Positions 39,775 to 48,240 of a DNA stretch of 64,000 nt are shown here, in pieces. The DNA is taken from the NCBI RefSeq assembly GCF_018130245.1, contig NZ_JAFCKP010000008.1, forward strand, positions 186,001-250,000, read 5' to 3'. Both the position numbers and the translations under genes were made by a program. The notes under the pieces are model-generated. The model was given only the letters and a program-made list of their open reading frames with translations, searched no databases and was not told the DNA's origin. Each line of letters opens with the position of its first letter. The stretch's first letter is position 1. Source of the DNA: Bradyrhizobium sp. SZCCT0231. Its GTDB lineage: Bacteria > Pseudomonadota > Alphaproteobacteria > Rhizobiales > Xanthobacteraceae.

Positions 39775-40908
39775 TCAGTAACGATAGGGTTCATGCTCGA
39801 ACAGCGGGAACGCGCTGAACACGCTGGGCGCGTTGGTGGCGGTCGCCGGATGCAGGCAGGATTTATCGATCTCGGCGAAGGAGGTGGCGCCCAGGAGGCC
39901 GAGGCAGCGCAGCACCTCGTCCTCCAGCAGCTCCAGCATCCGTGTGACTCCGGCTTCGCCGGCGGCCGCCAGCGCCCAGCATTGCAGCCGGCCGATGCCG
40001 ACGAGGTCCGCGCCCGCCGCGATCGCCTTGACGATGTCGGTGCCGCGGCAAAAGCCGCCATCGACCATGATCTTGGCGCGGCCCTTCACGGCATCGACGA
40101 TCTCGGGCAGCACATGCATGGCGCCGCGGCCGTGGTCGAGCTGGCGGCCGCCGTGGTTGGAGACGTAGATCCATTCGACACCGTGATCGACCGCGATCCG
40201 GGCGTCTTCGGCGGTGGCGATGCCTTTGAGGATCAGCGGAATCCTGAACTTGTCCTTGATCATCTTCACGGTCCGCCACTCCAGGCCCTTCTGGAAATCG
40301 CCGCCGGTGGCGCGCAGGCGGCTCTCGCGAACGTAGCGCTTGGCGATGTCACGTTCACGACGGCTGTAATGGGCGGTGTCGACGGTCAGGCAGAAGGCGG
40401 CATAGGCGTTCTTCTCGGCCCGGCCGACGACATCGGCGACAAAGGCATCGTCGCCGCGGACATAGAGCTGGTAGAGCCGCAGCGCGTCGGGGGCAGCCTC
40501 GGCGGTCTGCTCGAGGCCGGGCTCCGACACCGAGCTCAGCATATGCGCCGCACCGAAGGTGCCGGCGGCGCGTGCCACGCTCGCTGCGCCATCCGGATCG
40601 AAGATCTCGAGGGCACCGACCGGGGCGAGCACCACCGGCAGGCGCATCCTGCGGCCGAGCTGCTCGACGGAACCATCGACCTTGCTAACATCGCGCAGCA
40701 CGCGCGGGCGGAAGGCGATCTCGTCCAGCGCCATGCGGTTGCGGCGCAACGTGGTCTCGGTCTCGGCGGCGCCGATGATGTAGTCCCAGGCATTCTGATT
40801 GAGGTTGGCGCGCGCTTTCCGGATGAACTCGTGCAGATTCTGGAACGGCTCGTTGCTGGCGCCGAGTTCGACGTTCCGTTCCGGCCGGATGCGGGGCGCT
40901 TCGTTCAT
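39775..40908 (-). CDS. FMN-dependent alpha-hydroxy-acid oxidase/dehydrogenase
   Basis: A 377-residue TIM-barrel flavoprotein of the lactate dehydrogenase/glycolate oxidase family. The FMN and catalytic segment YVSNHGGRQLDHG carries the active-site His and Arg, followed by ILP-type strand VLPEIVDAVKGRAKIMVDGGFCRGTD. The N-terminal part with AWDYIIGAAETETTLRRN is family-typical. ATG 40908 is preferred because GGGAGGACAACG precedes it; an upstream start at 40944 lacks such a site. It oxidises a 2-hydroxy acid to a 2-oxo acid; which one cannot be read. Confidence 0.88.
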   Translation of the reverse strand: MNEAPRIRPERNVELGASNEPFQNLHEFIRKARANLNQNAWDYIIGAAETETTLRRNRMALDEIAFRPRVLRDVSKVDGSVEQLGRRMRLPVVLAPVGALEIFDPDGAASVARAAGTFGAAHMLSSVSEPGLEQTAEAAPDALRLYQLYVRGDDAFVADVVGRAEKNAYAAFCLTVDTAHYSRRERDIAKRYVRESRLRATGGDFQKGLEWRTVKMIKDKFRIPLILKGIATAEDARIAVDHGVEWIYVSNHGGRQLDHGRGAMHVLPEIVDAVKGRAKIMVDGGFCRGTDIVKAIAAGADLVGIGRLQCWALAAAGEAGVTRMLELLEDEVLRCLGLLGATSFAEIDKSCLHPATATNAPSVFSAFPLFEHEPYRY

Positions 40909-41224
40909 CGTTGTCCTCCCGAGAATTTGAAGTCTTATCGCCATCGCCTATCGCGTCTGGTCCTCCAAAACCATCCTAAAATCGCATAGCTGCGAGGCGT
41001 GGACGGCCCGACCGGTTTCCGCCTTGCGCGAAACAGTTTCGGAACGTTGCCAAAAGTTTAGCCCAAGGCGAAGGGATTTCTTCAGCGTAGCCGTTCTGGA
41101 ACGGCTCGGCGGCATCCCGGCCTTGAAGAAACCGGAATGGTATTGTGAGAAGCGGGCTGGATCGCCATTTGCATGGCGCTTCCCAGCCCCCAAGAGAACC
41201 GCCAAGCAAAAGGCTACCTCATCC
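40909..41224. other. Divergent intergenic region
   Basis: 316 bases between the minus-strand hydroxy-acid oxidase and plus-strand ctpA. It must hold both promoters. A reading frame continues upstream from ctpA but without homology or ribosome binding site. No hairpin or repeat stands out. Confidence 0.5.
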
Positions 41225-42562
41225 ATGCGGAAAAACCTGCTGTTCCCCCTGGGCGCGCTCACCGGAGCGTGTCTGACCCTTCTGGTAGCCAGTCCGCACG
41301 GCGGAGTATGGGCGGCGCGGGCGGCAGCGGGCGCGGATGATGCCTATTCCCAGCTCAATCTGTTCGGCGCGGTGTTCGAGCGCGTCAAGGCCAGCTATGT
41401 CGAGAAGCCCGACAATGCCAAGCTGATCGAGGGGGCGATCACCGGCATGGTGACCTCGCTCGATCCGCATTCTCGCTACATGAACGCCAAGGCCTGGACC
41501 GAGATGCAGGAGACCACCTCCGGCGAGTTCGGCGGCCTCGGCATCGAGGTCACGATGGAGGATGGCCTCGTCAAGGTCGTCTCGCCGATCGACGACACGC
41601 CGGCTTCGAAGGCCGGCATCATGTCCGGCGATCTCATCAGCAAGATCGACGGCGAGGCCGTGCAGGGCATGACGCTCGAGCAGGCGGTCAACAAGATGAA
41701 GGGACCGGTCGACACCAAGACCAAGCTCACCATCGTGCGCAAGGGCGCGGACGCGCCGCTCGATGTCGCGATCACGCGCGAGATCATCCATGTGCGCCCC
41801 GTGCGCTTCCACGTCGAGAACGGCGACATCGGCTATATCCGTATCACCTCCTTCAACGAGCAGACCACCGACGGGCTGAAGAAGGCGATCGCGTCGATCT
41901 CCAAGCAGGTCGCCCAGGAGAAGCTCGCCGGCTACGTGCTGGATCTGCGCAACAATCCGGGCGGCCTGCTCGATCAGGCCGTGTCGGTGTCGAGCGCCTT
42001 CCTGCAGCGCGGCGAGGTCGTCTCGACCCGCGGCCGCAGTCCGGAAGAGACCCAGCGCTTCACCGCGCATGGCGGCGATCTCACCAGGGGCAAGCCGCTC
42101 GTGGTGCTGATCAACGGCGGCTCGGCCTCGGCCTCGGAGATCGTCTCCGGCGCGTTGCATGACCACAAGCGCGCGACGCTGATCGGCACGCGCTCGTTCG
42201 GCAAGGGCTCGGTGCAGACCATCATTCCGCTCGGCGCCGGCAATGGCGCGCTGGCGCTGACCACGGCGCGCTACTACACGCCGTCGGGTCGTTCGATCCA
42301 GGCCCAGGGCGTCGCGCCCGACATCGAGATCCTCCAGGACGTGCCGCCCGAGTTGAAGGGCCGGATGGACACCATGGCGGAGTCCCAGATGCGCGGGCAT
42401 CTGTCGGCCGCCGACGGCACCGAGCAGACCGGATCGCAATCCTATGTCCCGCCGGAAGAGAAGGACGACAAGGCCCTGCACGCGGCGTTCGACTTCCTCC
42501 ATGGCGTCACCGCGAATGCGGTTGCCGCCAAGCCCGGGTCGAAGGCGGCGGTGCCGAACTAG
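41225..42562 (+). CDS. ctpA: Carboxy-terminal processing protease (S41)
   Basis: A 445-residue periplasmic serine protease. Residues 1-34 form a signal peptide or membrane anchor (MRKNLLFPLGALTGACLTLL). The PDZ domain with GGLGIEVTMEDGLVKVVSPI and SGDLISKIDGEAVQGM is followed by the protease core: GYVLDLRNNPGGLL, INGGSASASEIVSGAL with the catalytic Ser, and RSFGKGSVQ with the catalytic Lys. In some Rhizobiales, ctpA-type proteases trim envelope proteins. ATG 41225 is chosen for the signal peptide; the longer frame upstream is spurious. Confidence 0.93.
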   Translation: MRKNLLFPLGALTGACLTLLVASPHGGVWAARAAAGADDAYSQLNLFGAVFERVKASYVEKPDNAKLIEGAITGMVTSLDPHSRYMNAKAWTEMQETTSGEFGGLGIEVTMEDGLVKVVSPIDDTPASKAGIMSGDLISKIDGEAVQGMTLEQAVNKMKGPVDTKTKLTIVRKGADAPLDVAITREIIHVRPVRFHVENGDIGYIRITSFNEQTTDGLKKAIASISKQVAQEKLAGYVLDLRNNPGGLLDQAVSVSSAFLQRGEVVSTRGRSPEETQRFTAHGGDLTRGKPLVVLINGGSASASEIVSGALHDHKRATLIGTRSFGKGSVQTIIPLGAGNGALALTTARYYTPSGRSIQAQGVAPDIEILQDVPPELKGRMDTMAESQMRGHLSAADGTEQTGSQSYVPPEEKDDKALHAAFDFLHGVTANAVAAKPGSKAAVPN

Positions 42563-42586
42563 GCCTTACGAGATCCAGATCTGGAT

Positions 42587-42616
42587 CGCCCGGGAGCGGA
42601 TGACCGCTTCCGGGCG
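42587..42616 (+). terminator. Terminator after ctpA
   Basis: CGCCCGGGAGCGG (42587-42599) pairs with CCGCTTCCGGGCG (42604-42616) over 13 positions, with a single G:T pair, followed by AATTCGTTTGTT. It lies 24 bases past the ctpA stop and before the convergent 84-residue gene. Confidence 0.75.
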
Positions 42617-42685
42617 AATTCGTTTGTTGCGCTGTCTCAGGTCGGGATCATGGCCGCGGCAAGCCGCGAGATCACCGCGCGATGG

Positions 42686-42940
42686 TCATTGCTGCTTCTT
42701 CGGGCCGGTGTGGTGCGGGACTTCCGTCTTCGGCCCGCCGCCATAGTGGTGGCTGCCGCCGGATCCGCTGGTCGACCCGCCATCGCTCTCTTTCTTGCCC
42801 ATGTGATGCGGGACCTCGGTCTTCGGTCCGCCTGAGTAGTGATGGCCGTTCTTTTCGTCGGTCGTGCTCTTCTGCGCCATCGCAGGCAGCGCGACGAAGG
42901 ACACGATCGCGGCAGCGATGATCAGCTTGCGGTGACTCAT
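42686..42940 (-). CDS. Small exported protein with duplicated His-rich repeat
   Basis: An 84-residue protein. ATG 42940 is preceded by CAGGAGAAA. Residues 1-22 are a signal peptide ending AMAQ. The mature chain contains an 18-residue unit twice, at 33-50 and 64-81, each with HHY-x-GGPKTEVPHH-x-G, linked by a Gly/Ser-rich spacer. The four His pairs suggest metal binding, but this is inference; no domain is recognised. It is divergent from the operon starting at 43399, which encodes Met- and heme-rich periplasmic proteins. Confidence 0.65.
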   Translation of the reverse strand: MSHRKLIIAAAIVSFVALPAMAQKSTTDEKNGHHYSGGPKTEVPHHMGKKESDGGSTSGSGGSHHYGGGPKTEVPHHTGPKKQQ

Positions 42941-43398
42941 TTGGTTTCTCCTGTTCGAATTTATCGAGTTGGTGCCAATCAAGTCCCGGTGGCTTGATCG
43001 AGCCGCAACCAAACCCGGAGCGTGTTCGTCCGGGTTGAGCAAGATCAACATGCCGATGCGCATGCCGAGTGCCGAGATGCGAAGACGCGTCGAGTTGCTG
43101 CAGGCGACGCGAAGCGGCGATCTTCTTACAGAAAAAAATTCTTAAGCCGACGCGCGAAATCGTAACCTCGTGCAATGCCCTTAAGCACGTCGCTCGGCGG
43201 GCCAGGTAGTCATCGGCAGGTGACCTTCCGCTCGGCGACGAGATCCATCTCGATTCATTACGCGATTGAATCACAAAAAGATTTTGCTGGTGCGTCGATC
43301 GGGTTTGATGTCCGTCAAACCGGCGGCAATGACGCGACCTAGCGTGCCGGCGCGAATGAGCGGCGACGAGGTTGCGATCCGAAAGGCCGATCGTAAGG
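42941..43398. other. Divergent intergenic region upstream of the electron-transfer operon
   Basis: 458 bases with no convincing gene. It includes an A-rich stretch (43132-43146) and should carry promoters for the His-repeat gene (minus) and the operon (plus). A GTAACC sequence at 43162-43167 resembles an ECF-type -35 element, but I could not find a matching -10 box at normal distance. Confidence 0.45.
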
Positions 43399-44634
43399 AT
43401 GGAGAACGCGCCGTTGACTGAAGAGACTATTCACGCCCCCGGTCGCCCCCTGCAAGCTGTGCTTCTGTTGCGCCGTCGGCTCTGGGAGACGATCACGATC
43501 AGATCGGTGCTGGTCAAGCCGAGGCGCGATCTTCGCCTCGATCTGTTTCGCGGCCTGGCAAACTGGTTGATTTTTCTCGGGCACATTCCGGATTCCGCGC
43601 TCGTCTGGTTCACGACGCGCAACTACGGCTTCAGCGACGGCGCCGATCTGTTCGTGCTGATCTCCGGCTATACCGCGACCTTCGTGTTCGGCTCGATGAT
43701 GATGGAGCGTGGCTTCGTCATCGGAGCAACCCGGCTGCTGCGGCGGGTATGGCAGCTCTATGTCGCTCACTTGCTGTTGTTCTTCGTCTATCTCACCGCG
43801 GTGCACTACCTCGCGCACAGGTTCGACGATCTTCATTTGATGGATCAGTTCAACGTCGCGCCGCTGATGAATTTTCCGGTCGAGACGCTGGCACAGGGCC
43901 TGATCCTCAAGTTCAAGCCGCTCAATCTCGACGTGCTGCCGCTCTACATCGTGCTGATGGCCGCGTTTCCAGTCGTGCTCTGGTTCATGCTGCGCTGGCG
44001 CAATGCGGTGATGATCGGCTCGCTTGGTCTCTATCTGGCAGCCCGCCATTACGGATGGAATTTGCCGTCCTATCCGGCTGGTGTCTGGTACTTCAATCCG
44101 TTCGCCTGGCAATTGCTCTTCGTATTCGGAGCCTGGCTGGCCTTGGGAGGGGCGGCCGCGAGCCGCTGGCTGCTGTCGTCCCGCACGGCGCTCGCCCTCA
44201 GCTGTGCCGTCCTGCTCTTTGCGCTCGTTGTGACGCTGGCCGAACGAATCCCGGGACTGCGCGATTCTGTTCCTGAAGGCCTTGCCGCGATCTTCATTCC
44301 GAACGACAAGACCAATCTCGGTCCCTATCGCGTCATCCATCTGGCGAGCCTGGTGCTCGTCGTCGTCTGGCTCATCCCGGTCGACTGGCCCGGTCTCAAG
44401 TCGCCGTTGCTGCAACCCTTGATCAGATGCGGCCAGCAGTCGCTGTCCGTGTTCTGCGCCGGCCTGTTTCTGTCCTTCGTTGCACATTTCGTGCTCGAGT
44501 CCGGGTCCGAGGGACTATGGGCCCAGCTGATGGTCGGTGCGGCGGGTCTCTGGATCATGACGATCATTGCCTATTACCGGACGTGGTCGAAGGGCGTCGA
44601 CAGGAGCCGCTCGGCCCAGGAGGCGGGCGAATGA
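43399..44634 (+). CDS. OpgC-family integral membrane protein
   Basis: A 411-residue polytopic membrane protein with about ten hydrophobic helices. The start of the membrane domain, LRLDLFRGLANWLIFLGHIPD, followed by GFSDGADLFVLISGYTATFVFG, matches OpgC, which adds succinyl groups to periplasmic glucans, and more broadly acyltransferase-3-like proteins. The substrate here is unknown. ATG 43399 is preferred over a TTG at 43372. Its stop overlaps the ATG of the 56-codon ORF, and it is the first gene of the operon that ends with the seven-heme cytochrome. Confidence 0.8.
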   Translation: MENAPLTEETIHAPGRPLQAVLLLRRRLWETITIRSVLVKPRRDLRLDLFRGLANWLIFLGHIPDSALVWFTTRNYGFSDGADLFVLISGYTATFVFGSMMMERGFVIGATRLLRRVWQLYVAHLLLFFVYLTAVHYLAHRFDDLHLMDQFNVAPLMNFPVETLAQGLILKFKPLNLDVLPLYIVLMAAFPVVLWFMLRWRNAVMIGSLGLYLAARHYGWNLPSYPAGVWYFNPFAWQLLFVFGAWLALGGAAASRWLLSSRTALALSCAVLLFALVVTLAERIPGLRDSVPEGLAAIFIPNDKTNLGPYRVIHLASLVLVVVWLIPVDWPGLKSPLLQPLIRCGQQSLSVFCAGLFLSFVAHFVLESGSEGLWAQLMVGAAGLWIMTIIAYYRTWSKGVDRSRSAQEAGE

Positions 44635-44801
44635 TGACGTCCGGGCTGATCTTCGCGGAAGAGACCATCAAGCTGCATGGCACTTCCGCGCGTAAGAGCC
44701 GGAGACGCTTCGCGTCTATAACGCCTGACCGCCGCGCGCCGCACCGCCGGATCGCCGACCTCGACGATCAGATGACCATTCGAATCAAACCTGGAGAATG
44801 A
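44631..44801 (+). CDS. Putative 56-residue basic protein coupled to both neighbours
   Basis: The ATG at 44631 overlaps the upstream stop (ATGATGA), has a perfect AGGAGG (44618-44623) 7 bases before it, and its own TGA overlaps the ATG at 44798 of the next gene. The product (MMTSGLIFAEETIKLHG to MTIRIKPGE) is Arg/His-rich in the middle (KSRRRF, RRAPHRR) and has no signal peptide or known domain. The ribosome binding site and tight coupling are the only evidence that it is translated. Confidence 0.5.
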   Translation: MMTSGLIFAEETIKLHGTSARKSRRRFASITPDRRAPHRRIADLDDQMTIRIKPGE

Positions 44802-44803
44802 AC

Positions 44804-45520
44804 ATGAACCGTTCGAGAAATGTCGTCATGAGCGCAGCCGTCTTCGCCGTGCTCGTCCTGGGGCCCGTCGGGCTGTCGCCGGCATATGCCGCCGGTCCTG
44901 CCCAGATCGCGATGATGGACGACGACAAGATGTCGAAGATGCCGGATCCCGCGGATTCCGGCAGCAAGATGAACATGGGCCAACCAGCAGGGCAATCTCA
45001 AAGCATGGGCGGCGGCCGGATGAACGACGACAAGATGAAGATGTCGCCGCAAGGCCAGATGCGGGACTGCCAGGGTGCCGGCTGCCAGGACAACTCCGGC
45101 ATGATGCCGATGATGCCGATGATGCAAATGATGGAGAAGATGATGCGCGGCCAGATGAGTTCATCCGGCGGCAGTGGCGCGATGAGCGGTCCGTCGGATG
45201 TGACCGAGCGGCTCGAAGGGCGGATCGCTTTTCTGAAGGCGGAGCTGCAGATCAGCGACAAGCAGAGTGCGGAATGGAACGGCGTCGCGGACGCCTTGCG
45301 GTCGAGCCGGCAGCACCTCCTGGAAGCGCGCAAGATGCTCGTCATGGATGACAGGCTCGGCAGTGCCGACCGTCTGGAGCACTACGAGCGGCATTTGTCC
45401 GAGCGTCTGGAGGCGATCAAATCGGCTCGCCTGGCCTTCACGCGGCTCTACGCCTCGCTGAACGAAAGTCAGAAGCAGACCGCGGATACGATCCTGCTGC
45501 CTCTGATCGCATCGTTCTGA
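44804..45520 (+). CDS. Met-rich periplasmic Spy/LTXXQ-family protein
   Basis: A 238-residue exported protein. The signal peptide ends PAYA (about residue 29). Then come Met/Asp/Gln-rich segments (MMDDDKMSKMPD, MGGGRMNDDKMKM, MMPMMPMMQMMEKMM), a Cys pair (RDCQGAGCQD), and a helical C-terminal domain with VTERLEGRIAFLKAELQIS and LNESQKQ, an LTXXQ-type motif as in Spy and CpxP. Met-rich stretches commonly bind Cu(I). ATG 44804 is chosen because GGAG lies 7 bases upstream; ATG 44798, which overlaps the preceding stop, is an alternative. It could be a metal-binding chaperone of the operon. Confidence 0.78.
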   Translation: MNRSRNVVMSAAVFAVLVLGPVGLSPAYAAGPAQIAMMDDDKMSKMPDPADSGSKMNMGQPAGQSQSMGGGRMNDDKMKMSPQGQMRDCQGAGCQDNSGMMPMMPMMQMMEKMMRGQMSSSGGSGAMSGPSDVTERLEGRIAFLKAELQISDKQSAEWNGVADALRSSRQHLLEARKMLVMDDRLGSADRLEHYERHLSERLEAIKSARLAFTRLYASLNESQKQTADTILLPLIASF

Positions 45521-45542
45521 CCCCCGACGCGAATGCAAGACC

Positions 45543-47531
45543 ATGTTCGGTCCGTCCCTTCGATGTCGCTCCGGCCTGCTTGCGCTTGGCATCCTGGCGA
45601 GCCAGCTCGTCGCGATGGCCGCGTCGGCGTCTGAGGTCGGACGCGGCGTAACGCATGCGGGCGGGCAGTTCGCCCATCGCTGGCGGGTAGCGGAGACAGA
45701 GGGCGATCACGCGGCGCACCATCCCGCCGGAGCCGGCGGCGAGGCGAGGCCGAAGCCCGAGGGATCGGCAGGTCCGAGCGACGGTCATGCGGCGGGCGAG
45801 TCGCCCGGCGCTGCCAGCGCCGGAATGATGGGCGGAATGGACGGCATGATGGGCCGGCCGCGCAGGGCGTTCTATCCAGCATTGATGGACATGCCGGCGC
45901 TGTCCGCCGAGCAGAGGAGCAGCCTGGAGGGACAGGCGCGGGCGCGGATCAGCGCTGAGGCCGATCGCCTGGCGGGTGCTGGAATGGACCTGCGGCACGC
46001 TATCGCCGGCGGCGACATCGTTGCCGCGGATCAGGCCTCGCGCCGGCTTCGCGAGTCCCTGAACGCGGTCCAGAGCGGCGTGGTCGCACTGCGTTCGCTT
46101 CACGAAGGCAAGCCGCCGCAGCAGATCGCGCAGGCCTGGTTCAGGTCGCAAATGAACCTGCTGCCTGCCCGAAGCACCATGGATGTAGATGACGGCGCGA
46201 CCGGAATCTCCTGGTTTCACGTCGCCACCATGGCGCTGCTGGCGCTGTTCTCAGTGGGGATGCTCGCCGTCTACGTCGCGCGCATGCGCCGGGCGAACGC
46301 GCTCGTCGACCGGCTGACGCGCGTGGCAGTCGCTCCGGCTGTGGTCACGCCACTTGTAACCACGCCAGCTGCCGGCCCGTCGAACGACAGCGGCGGTACG
46401 ACAGCTTCGCGGGGCACAGACCGCCGACCGCAGCACGGCGCGGCGAGCGGCCCTTGGAAAGGCAAGCTGAGGGTCTGCGCGATCTATCAGGAGACGCCTG
46501 ATGTGAAGACTTTCCGTCTGCAGGCGGCGGAGGGTGGTGCGATTCCGTTTACGTTCCTGCCCGGGCAGTTCCTGACCTATGCCATCGAGATTGACGGACA
46601 GACGGTCAGGCGCTCCTACACGATCGCCTCGTCCGCCGCCCAGACCGCCTATGTCGAGACCACGATCAAGCGCCAAGAAGGCGGGTTGCTGTCCGACTAC
46701 ATGCATGGCCAGCTGAAGGAGGGGGACCTCGTCGAGGTCACAGGCCCGTCCGGCGCCTTTACGTTCACGGGCACGGAGGCCGACAGCGTCGTCCTGATTG
46801 GTGGCGGCGTCGGCATCACGCCGCTGATGGCGGCGATCCGCTACCTCTCGGACATCGCATGGCCCGGCCAGATCTACCTCGTCTACGGCGCGCAGACGAC
46901 CGAGCAATTCATCTTCCGGGACGAATTGGAATATCTCCAGCGCAGGATGAACAATCTGCACGTCGCGGCCACGATGATGCGGGCCGCAGGCACGTCCTGG
47001 ATGGGGCGCGAGGGGCAGATCACGGCCGAATTCCTGACGCAGGCGGTGCCGGATCTTGCGAAGCGGCGCGTTCATCTGTGCGGTCCGCCCGGAATGATGG
47101 ACGCACTTCGGAAAACCCTGATCGGCCTCGGCGTGCCGGGCGAGCAGATCAAGACCGAGGCCTTCGGGCCGGCCCGCGGCGCCGTTCCACCGCCCGGCAA
47201 GGCCGCCACCGAAGCGCAAATGCCGGAAGGAGAAGCGGGCAACCGTGGGGCCGCAGCAGTCGGTCCGGCAACGGCGACCATTCGCTTCGACAAATCCGGC
47301 AAGGTGGCGGCGCTGCCGCCGGACAAGAGCGTGCTGGAGGTCGCAGAGAGCGCCGGCGTTGCGATCGACTATTCCTGCAGGGCGGGGGTCTGCGGCGTCT
47401 GCAAGACGCATCTGTTGCAGGGGAACGCGACGATGGAGGTTCAGGACGCCCTGACCGCAGAGGACAAGGCGAACGGTCTCATCCTGGCCTGCCAGGCGAG
47501 ATCGGTCGGGGACCTGGTCGTCGAGGCCTGA
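45543..47531 (+). CDS. Fusion: Spy-like periplasmic domain, one membrane helix, FAD/NAD reductase, 2Fe-2S ferredoxin domain
   Basis: A 662-residue protein with unusual order. Residues 1-30 are a signal peptide; 31-115 are His/Met/Gly-rich (GDHAAHH, MMGGMDGMMG); 118-200 are helical with ALSAEQR, an LTXXQ motif. A membrane helix spans about 223-247. The rest should be cytoplasmic: a ferredoxin-reductase module with the FAD motif RRSYT (356-360), NAD loop GGGVGITP (420-427) and CGPPGMM (513-519), then a plant-type 2Fe-2S domain with Cys612, 617, 620 and 650 (C-X4-C-X2-C). It likely takes electrons from NAD(P)H and passes them to the membrane heme protein encoded next. cytb starts one base after its stop. 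Confidence 0.85.
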   Translation: MFGPSLRCRSGLLALGILASQLVAMAASASEVGRGVTHAGGQFAHRWRVAETEGDHAAHHPAGAGGEARPKPEGSAGPSDGHAAGESPGAASAGMMGGMDGMMGRPRRAFYPALMDMPALSAEQRSSLEGQARARISAEADRLAGAGMDLRHAIAGGDIVAADQASRRLRESLNAVQSGVVALRSLHEGKPPQQIAQAWFRSQMNLLPARSTMDVDDGATGISWFHVATMALLALFSVGMLAVYVARMRRANALVDRLTRVAVAPAVVTPLVTTPAAGPSNDSGGTTASRGTDRRPQHGAASGPWKGKLRVCAIYQETPDVKTFRLQAAEGGAIPFTFLPGQFLTYAIEIDGQTVRRSYTIASSAAQTAYVETTIKRQEGGLLSDYMHGQLKEGDLVEVTGPSGAFTFTGTEADSVVLIGGGVGITPLMAAIRYLSDIAWPGQIYLVYGAQTTEQFIFRDELEYLQRRMNNLHVAATMMRAAGTSWMGREGQITAEFLTQAVPDLAKRRVHLCGPPGMMDALRKTLIGLGVPGEQIKTEAFGPARGAVPPPGKAATEAQMPEGEAGNRGAAAVGPATATIRFDKSGKVAALPPDKSVLEVAESAGVAIDYSCRAGVCGVCKTHLLQGNATMEVQDALTAEDKANGLILACQARSVGDLVVEA

Positions 47532-47532
47532 C

Positions 47533-48240
47533 ATGATGAACGGGAGAGAGCGCCTGATCGCCGACGCCGTTCTGGCGGCCCTGCTGCTGGTGGTGCCGGC
47601 TTTCCTGCTTCATTCCGACAGCCGGTTTGCCGGAAGCCTGGCCGGCTTCGTCCTCGGCGCGAGTGCGGCCGCGCTGACGATCCTCCTTCTCGCCTATCCC
47701 ATGACGAAATACAGCACGAGGCTCAAGGCCCTCGTCACGCGATGCGTGTCGATGCCGACGCTCCTGGCGTTTCACGCCTATGCCGGGATCGTCGCGGCAT
47801 TCCTCGCGCTGCTGCATACCGGGCACAAGCTCCAGAGTCCGCTCGGGATCGCCCTGCTGACCAGCATGCTGATCGTCGTCGTCACCGGATTCGTCGGGCG
47901 CTATTACCTGCCGCAGACCGCGATGGAGCTGCGCCAGCAGCAGTCGCATCTGGCGACCTTGAGGTCGGCCTATGAGCATACGGCAGCGGCGACGTCGTCG
48001 CCCGATCGGGATCAGCGAGACGGGGCCGGGATTCATGCACTGGCGTTGCAGGACTTGCCGCTGCTGCAACTCGTCGATGGCATTTCCGATCTCGAATCGG
48101 CCATCGGATCGAACGAGGCGGTCAAGGCGATCTTCATGCAGTGGATCGGGCTGCATGTCCTGGCGGCGATCGTCATGTACGCGCTGCTCGCGGTGCACGT
48201 GGCGACCGAGGTCTATTATGGGCTGCGGTGGCTCGCGTGA
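47533..48240 (+). CDS. Four-helix membrane protein, probable diheme cytochrome b
   Basis: A 235-residue membrane protein. Helices fall near residues 9-27, 34-56, 76-97, 103-122 and 203-226. Two helices each carry a His pair with 13 residues between: His81/His95 and His208/His222, the spacing seen in diheme b-type cytochromes and ferric-reductase-like proteins. A periplasmic or cytoplasmic stretch (130-195) lies between. The ATG is immediately after the reductase stop and its own stop overlaps the cytochrome c start, so the three are tightly coupled. It is the natural link between the cytoplasmic flavoprotein and the periplasmic heptaheme. Heme binding is inferred from His spacing only. Confidence 0.75.
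   Translation: MMNGRERLIADAVLAALLLVVPAFLLHSDSRFAGSLAGFVLGASAAALTILLLAYPMTKYSTRLKALVTRCVSMPTLLAFHAYAGIVAAFLALLHTGHKLQSPLGIALLTSMLIVVVTGFVGRYYLPQTAMELRQQQSHLATLRSAYEHTAAATSSPDRDQRDGAGIHALALQDLPLLQLVDGISDLESAIGSNEAVKAIFMQWIGLHVLAAIVMYALLAVHVATEVYYGLRWLA

Noticed and set aside
43159-43190. GTAACC as an ECF-type -35 element before the operon
   Set aside because: No fitting -10 box at the usual 16-17 base spacing and no repeat of the motif before the other candidate target genes.
43339-44487. 382-codon frame antisense to the OpgC-type gene
   Set aside because: Charged, repetitive product typical of the antisense of membrane helices.
48141-48236. Longer N-terminus for the heptaheme cytochrome
   Set aside because: It would overlap the preceding gene by 100 bases and bury the signal helix; GTG at 48237 couples to the upstream stop.
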